The translations under genes were made by a program, and so were the position numbers. From assembly GCF_000701345.1 (NCBI RefSeq), contig NZ_KL370775.1:1-64000 (forward strand): DNA of 64,000 nucleotides. The letters run 5' to 3'. Below, piece after piece: positions 44,787 through 52,283 of the stretch (positions within the stretch are counted from its first letter, which is position 1; every line of letters starts with the position of its first letter). Origin of the DNA: Bradyrhizobium sp. URHD0069 (GTDB lineage Bacteria; Pseudomonadota; Alphaproteobacteria; Rhizobiales; Xanthobacteraceae). The notes below the pieces were generated by a model, which worked only from the letters and a program-made list of their open reading frames with translations, made no database searches and had not been told where the DNA came from.

Positions 44787-45560
44787 TCAGGATGTCAGCA
44801 CGCCGTCAGGATCGAGTTCCCGGAGAATACGAAGCTCGGTCCCCGTAGGTAACTGTGTGATGGGCAGGTCGCTGTCAAACAGGAGTTCGAAACCTGTATT
44901 TTCCTGAACCTGAGACGGGGAAACGCCGGGATTCAGGGCGATAACTTTCATCTCCCTAGAATGCTCGTCAAAACCAAAAACCGCAAGCTCGGTAACGACC
45001 CGGAAAGCTCCGCCGCTCTGCAGACCGCTTTCATGGCGGGTCGACCGTCCACGAAGCCAACCTGGGCTGGTGACAAAGTCGACATGTTCGACAAAGCGAC
45101 GCTTCTCGTGCTTCATCGTGACCATAAGGTTGGTCAGGCTGGCGATATCGTTGCCGCCGCCGCTTCCCGGCAAGCGAATGGCTGACTTGTTGCCGGTCCC
45201 GTTGATCAGCGAACTATTCAAATTGCCGTATTTGTCGATCTGGGCGCCGCCCATAAAGCCGATATCGACATATCCCCGTTGCAACAGCAGAAGGACCTCC
45301 GAACTGCCGAGAACCATATTCGAGCGCTTCGCCCCGCGTTGATCGTTGGTCGACGGCGGAAGCCTTCCCGGCTCAACCAGAGCGCCGATCGTTCCACCTT
45401 CAAAGAGGATGGTGAGGTTTGGACAATGTGCTCGTTGCGCAAGCGCTGCGGCCAGAAGAGGGATTCCGATGCCCGCAAAAACGACCTGACCATTCCTGAG
45501 CTCGCGCGCGCTTAAGATAGCGAGGTGTTCGTTGGTGGTGAACTCCGCAAGCTTAGTCAT
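44787..45560 (-). CDS. CoA-transferase subunit B (glutaconate CoA-transferase-like)
   Basis: 257 residues. Class I CoA-transferase beta subunit: NLTILFEGGTIGALVEPGRL, VDIGFMGGAQIDKYGNLNSS, LPGSGGGNDIASL. The SGGGNDIA motif is typical of the GctB/CoA-transferase beta fold. ATG 45560 has GGAGAAGC upstream and the gene overlaps subunit A by 8 nt. With subunit A it should move CoA between carboxylic acids; the substrates are unknown. Confidence 0.9.
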   Translation of the reverse strand: MTKLAEFTTNEHLAILSARELRNGQVVFAGIGIPLLAAALAQRAHCPNLTILFEGGTIGALVEPGRLPPSTNDQRGAKRSNMVLGSSEVLLLLQRGYVDIGFMGGAQIDKYGNLNSSLINGTGNKSAIRLPGSGGGNDIASLTNLMVTMKHEKRRFVEHVDFVTSPGWLRGRSTRHESGLQSGGAFRVVTELAVFGFDEHSREMKVIALNPGVSPSQVQENTGFELLFDSDLPITQLPTGTELRILRELDPDGVLTS

Positions 45561-46512
45561 TGCTTCTCCCCCTGTGCGCTGCGCCCAGAACCTCTTCAAG
45601 GCCGATCAGGTTCAGGTAGTCATTCCACGAACGGGGAGCATAGATGTGTTCGTCGAGGTAGCTTTTCATCCCACCGATGGGATCGGAATTTACCTTCCTC
45701 ACGTAACTATCCAAATGGTTCATCATGGGCTCGTAAACGCCGTAGCATTCATGTGGCGCCGACCCAAAGGGAACCTCGACGACTCCGTCGACACAGAAAA
45801 ACGGAATTTTGGTCTGGTCGGGTGCGCGCCGGATCTGGTCGTTAGATATGATGCGTTCAGTTGTCAGAATGACCTTGTCGGCGGCCATCGCAAGATCGAT
45901 GTCCATGAATTGCAGACCTTCGATGCGGGCATTTCCGTACGGATCACAGCTGTGAACATGGATGATCGCGACGTCCGGGTTAAGCGCAGGGACGAGAAGT
46001 ATATTTTCGCTCGTGAAGGGGCAATTGATCACGCGAGCTTCGGGCCGCGACGCAAGAACGTCGGATCCCAGCATCGGCCGCATAGGCATGAAGGGCACGC
46101 CCATCGCGCCCGCACGGAAGCGCATCCCGATGGCCAGGTGACTCCATTCATCGTAACGGGCTTGGCCGCTCTCGACGTGCATTCTCATGACCTTCGAGAT
46201 ACCCCACATGATCCCTTGGCTAAACCAGCTCGTAATGATGTGGTTGCTCAATCCCGATCCAAGCAGCAGGTCACCTTCGCTGGTGGTAATGGAGCGCGAA
46301 CAAACAAGGTTCTTTCGTCCACTTCTGATCAATTGCCAAATCATCGCCATTGGGGTGCGTGACATCATACTTCCGCCGATTCCGACCGACTGGCCATCGG
46401 TGATCAAGGCCGATGCATCTTCCAGCGACATGACTTTTTCGCTGAGGCCGCGATCGCGCCGGGACAGCCTTTCCCGCAAGTCTGAATACGATCGTGCTTT
46501 TTCCAAATGCAT
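45553..46512 (-). CDS. CoA-transferase subunit A (glutaconate CoA-transferase-like)
   Basis: 319 residues from ATG 46512, with GGAG seven nt upstream; the longer open frame to 46881 overlaps the divergent gene and is spurious. The alpha subunit Rossmann-like fold shows DGQSVGIGGSMMSRTPMAMI, IHVHSCDPYGNARIEGLQFM and AADKVILTTERIIS. It is divergent from the oxidoreductase at 46687, and the promoter space between them holds a 20-bp inverted repeat. Confidence 0.92.
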   Translation of the reverse strand: MHLEKARSYSDLRERLSRRDRGLSEKVMSLEDASALITDGQSVGIGGSMMSRTPMAMIWQLIRSGRKNLVCSRSITTSEGDLLLGSGLSNHIITSWFSQGIMWGISKVMRMHVESGQARYDEWSHLAIGMRFRAGAMGVPFMPMRPMLGSDVLASRPEARVINCPFTSENILLVPALNPDVAIIHVHSCDPYGNARIEGLQFMDIDLAMAADKVILTTERIISNDQIRRAPDQTKIPFFCVDGVVEVPFGSAPHECYGVYEPMMNHLDSYVRKVNSDPIGGMKSYLDEHIYAPRSWNDYLNLIGLEEVLGAAHRGRSND

Positions 46513-46598
46513 GCCGTGGCTCCAAGTTTTTCTCATTCCAGCACGAGTGCTCAGGATGTGTCCGGCCAGAATCGCCGCGCGGCAGTTGATTCCTAGAA

Positions 46599-46618
46599 TT
46601 GTATAAATTAGTATACAA
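46599..46618. promoter_or_regulatory. TTGTATA inverted repeat in a divergent promoter
   Basis: TTGTATA (46599-46605), AATTAG, TATACAA (46612-46618): perfect 7-bp arms in an AT-rich stretch between the divergent CoA-transferase and oxidoreductase genes. GntR/FCD regulators often bind TTGTATACAA-like sites, so this is a candidate operator for the regulator at 44007. The AT-rich stretch is itself a likely promoter. Confidence 0.5.
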
Positions 46619-46686
46619 AAATAAGCAGACGGGCAACTCGCCCGTTCTGGGTCTAAAAGGGCGGAAACGAGAAAGGCAGCGGGCGA

Positions 46687-47745
46687 ATGATTCCCAGGAC
46701 AATGAAGGCGTCGGCATACGATCAGTATGGTAGTCCGGAAGTGCTCAAATATACGGAGGTTCCCACCCCCGTCCCAGGCCGGGACGAAGCGCTTGTCCGG
46801 GTTCACGCTGTCGGCCTGAACGGCTACGACCTGATGGCCAGGTCTGGCCGCTACAAGCCGAACAAGGGAAAATTTCCGCATATTCTGGGTGGGGATTTTG
46901 GCGGCGAACTGGTGGCCCTGGGCCCAGAGACGTCATCCGACCTGCCGCTAGGAACGCGGGTCACGAGCTGGTGGGTGGTGCCGTGCGGTAAGTGCGAGCA
47001 GTGTATGGGCGGCTTTCCTAACCGGTGTTCGCGGAATTATCGTTACCTTGGTGCTCATCTGCCGGGTGCATATGCTCAATACATCAAACTGCCGGCTCAT
47101 CATCTGATCCCGCTGCCTGATACGGTCACCTACGAGCAGGCGGCGGCATTTCCCAATGCGTTCGGCACGGCCTGGCACATGATTGTGACGCGCGGCAACG
47201 TCCGGCCTGGCGAAACTGTGCTGGTGAATTCGGCAAGCTCCGGGGTCAGCATGGCAGCGATCCAGATCTGCAAAAATCTCGGCGCGTATGTTTACACGTC
47301 TTCAAGTGCCGACTGGAAGTTGCAGAAAGCGAAGGAGCTGGGGGCGGACGAGGTCATCAACTACAACGAGACGGATTTTGTCGAAGAGATCCTCAAGCGT
47401 ACAAAGAAGCGCGGTGTTGATGTCGTCATCGAGCACGTCGGCGGAGATTTTCTCGGCAAATCCGTTCGATGCCTTACGCGAGGCGGTCGCGTCGTAACGG
47501 TCGGCGGCACCAAATCTTACCAGTGCGAAATTGAAGTGCAGTATATCTTCCACAAGGAACTTCAGATCATCGGCTCGAACAGCGCAACCAAGATGGACCT
47601 CGAGGCGATGATGCCGATGCTTGGTCAGGGCAAATTGAAGTCGGTGATAGACAAAATCTTTCCTCTTCAACAAGCCGCAGAAGCTCACGCCTACCTCGAA
47701 TCCGCAAAGCAGTTCGGAAAGATACTGTTACGTGTGGATCACTAA
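46687..47745 (+). CDS. Medium-chain dehydrogenase/reductase (zinc-binding type oxidoreductase)
   Basis: 352 residues of GroES-like plus Rossmann fold. The structural-zinc loop is present (CGKCEQCMGGFPNRC), and cofactor binding is marked by GETVLVNSASSGVSMAAIQI. The catalytic-zinc ligands are not: NGYD replaces the usual CHSD, and LGGDFGGE replaces GHE. It therefore resembles quinone-oxidoreductase/crotonyl-CoA reductase-like members that do not use catalytic zinc. It may reduce an unsaturated or carbonyl intermediate of the island. ATG 46702 is an alternative start. Confidence 0.88.
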   Translation: MIPRTMKASAYDQYGSPEVLKYTEVPTPVPGRDEALVRVHAVGLNGYDLMARSGRYKPNKGKFPHILGGDFGGELVALGPETSSDLPLGTRVTSWWVVPCGKCEQCMGGFPNRCSRNYRYLGAHLPGAYAQYIKLPAHHLIPLPDTVTYEQAAAFPNAFGTAWHMIVTRGNVRPGETVLVNSASSGVSMAAIQICKNLGAYVYTSSSADWKLQKAKELGADEVINYNETDFVEEILKRTKKRGVDVVIEHVGGDFLGKSVRCLTRGGRVVTVGGTKSYQCEIEVQYIFHKELQIIGSNSATKMDLEAMMPMLGQGKLKSVIDKIFPLQQAAEAHAYLESAKQFGKILLRVDH

Positions 47746-47893
47746 CGGCCTCCAACCCGCCTGAAGATCATCCAGAAAAACGGCGGGCCGTGATTGTGTT
47801 CCGCCGTCGCGGGCCCAGCTGGAAGCGGGTTGCGCAGGCAATTGACGGACCGAAACAGCTATTCTTTTACAGAGTAAACGTCGGAGTAAATTT

Positions 47894-49267
47894 ATGCGAG
47901 ACATCCAGCCGCTCGTAGCGCCGCGCTCGATCGCCGTCATTGGCGCGTCGACAAACCCCAATAAGTCCGGAGGCGTATTGTTCAGCAATCTGGTGGGCGG
48001 CAACTTCAAGGGAACGCTTTATCCGATCAATCCAGGGTCTCCGGAAGTCATGGGGAAGAAGGCTTATGCTCGTCTCTCGGACGTGCCGGAAGCTGTCGAC
48101 TTGGTATATATCGTGCTTCCAAGCCAGCAGATGGAAGCCGCCATGCAACAGTGCGTCGATGCAAAGGCTCGCGCGGCCTGCATAATCACCGCGGGATTTT
48201 CCGAAGCAGGTCCGGCGGGCAGGGCCGCACAAGACAAGCTGCGAGAGACCGCGCGACGGGCGGGGATATTGCTGGCAGGTCCCAATACGATCGGCATGGT
48301 CAATACCGATTGCGGTATGATGGGCAGCTTCGTCAATTTTCCGCGCTGGGAAAAGGGCGGCATCTCCCTTTTTACCCAGACAGGAATTTTCACGGGTGCG
48401 GTGATGCGCCAAATCATGGACTCGAAAGTTCAGCGGTTGCCGATTTCGAAGAGCATCGATGTTGGCAACAAGATCGACGTTGACGAAGTCGACTTCCTTG
48501 ATTTCGCATCGGGTGACGCGGGTACGGATGTTATAGGTCTCTATATCGAGAGCATCAGAAATCCTGAAGCGTTCCTGCAGAAGGCAAAGGCGCTTCGTGG
48601 AACAAAGCCGATCGTGCTCTTGAAGCCGGGCCGAACGGCGGAAGGGAAAAAAGCTTCGGCCTGCCATACCGGTTCTCTTCCGTCAGAGAATGCGGCAATC
48701 GATGAAGCGATTCTGGAAAGCGGAATACTTCGAACCGAAGACGAAGACGATTTCGTGAATACTCTTCGTGCTCTCGCCATGCTTCCCAAGGCGAAAGGAA
48801 AGCGGGTCGGGATCGCTACGACGAGTGGCGCGCTGGGTGTTATCGCAGCCGATCTTGTCGCAGATCATAATCTCGAATTGGCGACGTATGACGAGTTAAC
48901 GATTAGCAGAATGGCGACCATCTTTCCTGAATGGCTGACGCCGTCGAACCCGTTCGATTTCTGGATTGGCATTGACGTGAAAGGGTCAAAGGAGGCGCAT
49001 CATGTTGGCCTCCATGCGGTTTTCGCCGATCCCAACGTGGATCTTGTGCTCTGCACGCTACTGGCCCCTCCAAACGCCGATTTTCCAGAAATGGGAGATC
49101 TGCTCAGAACGCTACGGCGTCAGTACGACAAGCCTTTTGCTTTGGTAGCGTATGGGAGTGCGGCGGCGCGCTGGACAGAAGAGGTGGAGGGCGCGCGCAT
49201 TCCTGTTTATTCGACTGTTCGAACAGGGGTGCGTGCATTGGCCATGGTTGCGAGGGCTATCTCGTAG
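47894..49267 (+). CDS. NDP-forming acyl-CoA synthetase-like protein, alpha part only
   Basis: 457 residues: a CoA-binding domain (RSIAVIGASTNPNKSGGVLF), then succinyl-CoA-ligase-like domains (LFTQTGIFTGAVMRQIMDSK) with the phospho-His motif ACHTGSL. No ATP-grasp domain is encoded here or next door, so alone it should lack the nucleotide-using half; a beta partner elsewhere is needed, or the protein has another CoA-related role. It follows the oxidoreductase by 148 nt and is the last gene of the island. Confidence 0.85.
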   Translation: MRDIQPLVAPRSIAVIGASTNPNKSGGVLFSNLVGGNFKGTLYPINPGSPEVMGKKAYARLSDVPEAVDLVYIVLPSQQMEAAMQQCVDAKARAACIITAGFSEAGPAGRAAQDKLRETARRAGILLAGPNTIGMVNTDCGMMGSFVNFPRWEKGGISLFTQTGIFTGAVMRQIMDSKVQRLPISKSIDVGNKIDVDEVDFLDFASGDAGTDVIGLYIESIRNPEAFLQKAKALRGTKPIVLLKPGRTAEGKKASACHTGSLPSENAAIDEAILESGILRTEDEDDFVNTLRALAMLPKAKGKRVGIATTSGALGVIAADLVADHNLELATYDELTISRMATIFPEWLTPSNPFDFWIGIDVKGSKEAHHVGLHAVFADPNVDLVLCTLLAPPNADFPEMGDLLRTLRRQYDKPFALVAYGSAAARWTEEVEGARIPVYSTVRTGVRALAMVARAIS

Positions 49268-49414
49268 GTCCCATGGCGAGCTAGGATTCGAGGGCTGGCT
49301 CACGGATGATTGGGCGCAACCATTCATTCTGAATGGCAGGCTAGCGGGACTTGCCGCCGATCGTTCCGCCTGGCTTGCGGGATACCAAGAAGTTAACACT
49401 TAGCGTCAGTTTGC

Positions 49415-49452
49415 TCGACTGATAAGCAAATTGCACAAAGCTTATCAGTTGA
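49415..49452 (+). terminator. Strong stem-loop at the end of the catabolic island
   Basis: TCGACTGATAAGC (49415-49427) pairs with GCTTATCAGTTGA (49440-49452), 12 Watson-Crick pairs and one G-T, around a 12-nt loop. No T-run follows. It is a likely transcript end or processing element, 150 nt after the last gene. Confidence 0.5.
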
Positions 49453-49673
49453 CCGGCATGTTCCATAACATTCGATTTGCGAATTTCAGGTGCTAAGCCA
49501 AAGACATTTCGATCGCCCCCGCAAAACGCAAGGGTCCGTGGGTGAAAGTCTGGGCGGATTGTCTCCCGAGAACCGCTCCGATGCGGTTTAAATCTAAGCG
49601 GTGGTCCAAGAGCCTCCTCTACAATCCCGCGAATAGCGTGGAAGGATACAACCCTTAGATGCGGGAGCTCGAT

Positions 49674-49790
49674 ATGGCGCCACGCAACATAGTTGTTTTT
49701 TCGGATGGTGCCGGTGCCCGCGGTGGAGCAGCGCGCCGATTACCGCAGGCCAACAAAACGTCGAAGTCATTTTTGTCCGCGTCGGCTTGA
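49674..49790 (+). pseudogene. 5' remnant of a DUF2235-type hydrolase gene
   Basis: ATG 49674, with GGGAG upstream, opens MAPRNIVVFSDGAGARGG, which matches the N-terminus of DUF2235 alpha/beta-hydrolases (typical RNIVLFSDGTG). The match breaks at about 49730 and the frame stops at 49788-49790, giving only 38 residues. The remainder is absent. A decayed fragment. Confidence 0.5.
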
Positions 49791-50368
49791 CCGGAGCGTT
49801 CTGGACGCACCGAATTTTAGTTTATTGCACCACGAGACGGCATTTTGACGTGGCAAGCGGTTGAAAGGCTTCGTCGCCCGGGACGCTTTCTTTCAAAGCG
49901 TAATAATTTCACTTGTCGTTTACCTCGCCGGGCGCCTTATCTGGACCAGATAGAGGCCGTGGAACATCCGTCCATCCGCGCGGATACGACCGTTTCGTGC
50001 AAACATATCGTTGATCGGCGCCTATTTGAGCTGCTGCATCACGACGGGACCTCGTGGGCGCGCTCTTGTTAGCGGGAATTGTCATTGGCAACTGCAGAAC
50101 GGTCATCAACGTTGCGGCAGCGATCGTCGAACACGAATGAATGAAACTCGGACAAGGTCAGTCGATGGGTAACGGGTCCTCAGGACGGCTGACACAATTC
50201 AGTAAGCGACGAGCAGTAAGGTAGCCATGATGTTTTTGGTTGCCACTACAATGGTCTGCGATCATTGTGACGGCTGCGTCACACCAGAGATCAGAACTGC
50301 TACCACAGGCCGCAAATCGGTCATGAATCAGATCGAAAGTTTAGGCCTCGTGGGCGAGGACGTGCAAA
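49791..50368. other. Gene-free stretch upstream of the luxR gene
   Basis: 578 nt with short open frames that look like noise. It must contain the promoter of the luxR-type gene at 50369, but I see no lux-box or other recognisable operator. It separates the catabolic island from the quorum-sensing/NRPS locus. Confidence 0.5.
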
Positions 50369-51097
50369 ATGGATAAAATATTTGAACAATTCGTTCAAAA
50401 TCTCTCGATGCACGATAGCACGTCTGAAATTGAGCGTTTGTTACAACAAACTTTGGATCAATACGGCTTTCCGTGTTTTGCCTATCTAAGCTTCGCTCCA
50501 CGAGGCGATGACGACGTCACACTGGCAATGACGACGTATCCGAGTTCCTGGGCGGAGCAGTACTGCGCAAATCGGTATGACAGGATCGATCCGGTGATCG
50601 CGCGCTCGATCGCAACGACGCTTCCCTTCGCGTGGTCGGCCGACCGATTCGAGACAGAGCTAACCAATAAGCAAAAGTGCCTTTTAGAAGAGGCCAGCGA
50701 GTTCGGGATTCGACATGGCGTCACCATTCCGATCCATGATCGCCAGGGAAAGGTTGCAACGCTCACGCTCGCCGCATGCGATTCCCGCTCGGCGTTCGAT
50801 GCCCGAGTCGAGCAATACCGCCATCAGCTGCATCTCATTGCGATCTACCTGCATGCGCAACTGCGCAATGTAACGCCGGCGCCCATTTCACCGCTTCGCC
50901 CATGCCTGACTCGGCGCGAGAGGTCCTGTCTCCAATGGGCGGCTCGGGGAAAGAGCGCTTTGGATACCGCGGAAATCATAAGCATCAGCCGGCGAACTGT
51001 GGTCTTTCACACCGAGAACGCCAAGCGCAAGCTCGGTGTGGCCACCGTGCAGCAGGCGGTCGCCAAGGGACTGATGTACGACATCATAAGCATGTAG
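50369..51097 (+). CDS. LuxR-type quorum-sensing receptor/activator
   Basis: 242 residues. The N-terminal autoinducer-binding domain has the conserved Trp/Tyr/Asp pattern (WAEQYCANRYDRIDPVIARS and LPFAWS). The C-terminal LuxR HTH is LTRRERSCLQWAARGKSALD then TAEIISISRRTVVFHTENAK. It should bind the acyl- or aryl-homoserine lactone made by the synthase encoded 268 nt downstream and activate from the lux-box-like site in between. The pair resembles BjaR/BraR/RpaR as I know them, but the signal is not predictable by eye. Confidence 0.94.
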   Translation: MDKIFEQFVQNLSMHDSTSEIERLLQQTLDQYGFPCFAYLSFAPRGDDDVTLAMTTYPSSWAEQYCANRYDRIDPVIARSIATTLPFAWSADRFETELTNKQKCLLEEASEFGIRHGVTIPIHDRQGKVATLTLAACDSRSAFDARVEQYRHQLHLIAIYLHAQLRNVTPAPISPLRPCLTRRERSCLQWAARGKSALDTAEIISISRRTVVFHTENAKRKLGVATVQQAVAKGLMYDIISM

Positions 51098-51288
51098 CCG
51101 ATCGTCGATGCGTCTGAAGTCTGTGCCCTGACTTGATCCATTAGCGGCGCTTGGGCTTGCCGATCCGCGTCCTCGTATCATGTTTCTCAGCCGGCCGAGC
51201 GTCAGGGACCATTAGTCGTTGTTCTGGCCGCGTGGCGGAACGCGTCCAAGCGTAACCTCCAACTTCTCACATCCGCCGTGCACAGGAT

Positions 51289-51308
51289 ACCTGTAAAGGT
51301 AGACAGCT
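51289..51308. promoter_or_regulatory. Candidate lux box upstream of luxI
   Basis: ACCTGTAAAGGTAGACAGCT: 20 bp with CTGT/ACAG dyad arms, the layout of lux boxes (CTGT-N10-ACAG type). It ends 57 nt before the luxI start, the normal position for activation at or near the -35 element. Confidence 0.7.
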
Positions 51309-51365
51309 CAAGCTGATGTTTACCGTCGGTAATGTTCCATCCCAATGAACGGGATGAGGACGCCA

Positions 51366-51968
51366 ATGATTAGAATTGTCACGAAAGACAACGCAGAACG
51401 CCACGTTAGCAATTTGTATGAAATGCATCGCATTCGGAAGACGGTTTTCAAGGATCGGCTCGGCTGGGACGTCACCGTAAGTGGCGAACTCGAATTCGAC
51501 GAATACGACGCCTTGGGGCCGAGCTATCTGCTCTCGATAGACAGATACGGTACCCTCAACGGGTGCGTCCGCCTTCTGCCGACGACCGGCCCGAATATGC
51601 TTCGCGACATCTTTCCGTCTTTTGTGACCAAGGCAGCCGTGCCTCGCAGCGAACGGGTGTGGGAAGCCAGCCGATTTGCCGTGAGCGGGAAGACCACCGC
51701 GGCTGAAGCAGGCCTATCACAAACGACCTACGACCTGCTGATCGGCGTTCTGAAATTCGGCCTGTCAAACGGCATAAGCACGATCGCCTGTGTTGTCGAC
51801 GTGCGAATGGAGCGAGTCCTGAGGCGCGCTGGCTGGCAACTTGAGCGTCTCGGCCACGCGCACCGAATCGGCAACACCATCGCCATGGCCGGACAGCTTG
51901 CCGTGTCCGCACAAATCCTCCGACAGCTTGAAGCACGTGTGGGCCTCGCGCACGCAGCCGCAGCCTGA
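51366..51968 (+). CDS. LuxI-family homoserine lactone synthase
   Basis: 200 residues from ATG 51366, with AGGA about 7 nt before it; the ATG at 51345 would add a leader and has a weaker site. Conserved LuxI residues are visible: Arg/Phe in HRIRKTVFKDRLGW, Glu-Asp in FDEYDALGPSYLL, GCVRLLPTTGPNML, and WEASRFAV with the catalytic-site Glu and Arg. It uses S-adenosylmethionine and an acyl or aryl donor. The sequence is of the BjaI/BraI/RpaI style, some of which use acyl- or aryl-CoA. It is the likely first gene of the downstream biosynthetic operon: mbtH begins 55 nt later. Confidence 0.94.
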   Translation: MIRIVTKDNAERHVSNLYEMHRIRKTVFKDRLGWDVTVSGELEFDEYDALGPSYLLSIDRYGTLNGCVRLLPTTGPNMLRDIFPSFVTKAAVPRSERVWEASRFAVSGKTTAAEAGLSQTTYDLLIGVLKFGLSNGISTIACVVDVRMERVLRRAGWQLERLGHAHRIGNTIAMAGQLAVSAQILRQLEARVGLAHAAAA

Positions 51969-52023
51969 TCGCAAGCGCCGCACGACTGAACTCATCCCTC
52001 TAACCGAGATCGGAGCACGACAC

Positions 52024-52233
52024 GTGAGCAACCCTTTTGACGATCAAGGCGGCGCCTTCGTCGTCTTGATCAATGACCAAGGTCAACACTCGCTTTGGCT
52101 CGCAGCCGCCGAAATTCCGGCCGGCTGGTCTATCGCCTGCGAGCAGAACGGCCGCGAGGCCTGCATCGAATACGTCAACAGGAATTGGACGGACATGCGT
52201 CCGAGAACCGGCGCTGATATCCAGCGGGCCTAG
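52024..52233 (+). CDS. MbtH-like protein
   Basis: 69 residues from GTG 52024, with GGAG 8 nt upstream. The family pattern is complete: [20 protein letters not shown], then [27 protein letters not shown], including the three conserved Trp. MbtH proteins bind and activate adenylation domains of NRPSs. It sits 50 nt before the NRPS, which implies that the NRPS A domain depends on it. Confidence 0.94.
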   Translation: MSNPFDDQGGAFVVLINDQGQHSLWLAAAEIPAGWSIACEQNGREACIEYVNRNWTDMRPRTGADIQRA

Positions 52234-52283
52234 CCGAGCCCGTCATCGATCATCCGCCAAAGACATACAGGATTGGGGAAGCC

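Noticed and set aside
49152-49403. Frame continuing past the acyl-CoA synthetase-like gene (GWLTDDWAQPFILNGRLAGL)
   Set aside because: Could be a gene remnant, but I recognise no family and no start or RBS supports it.
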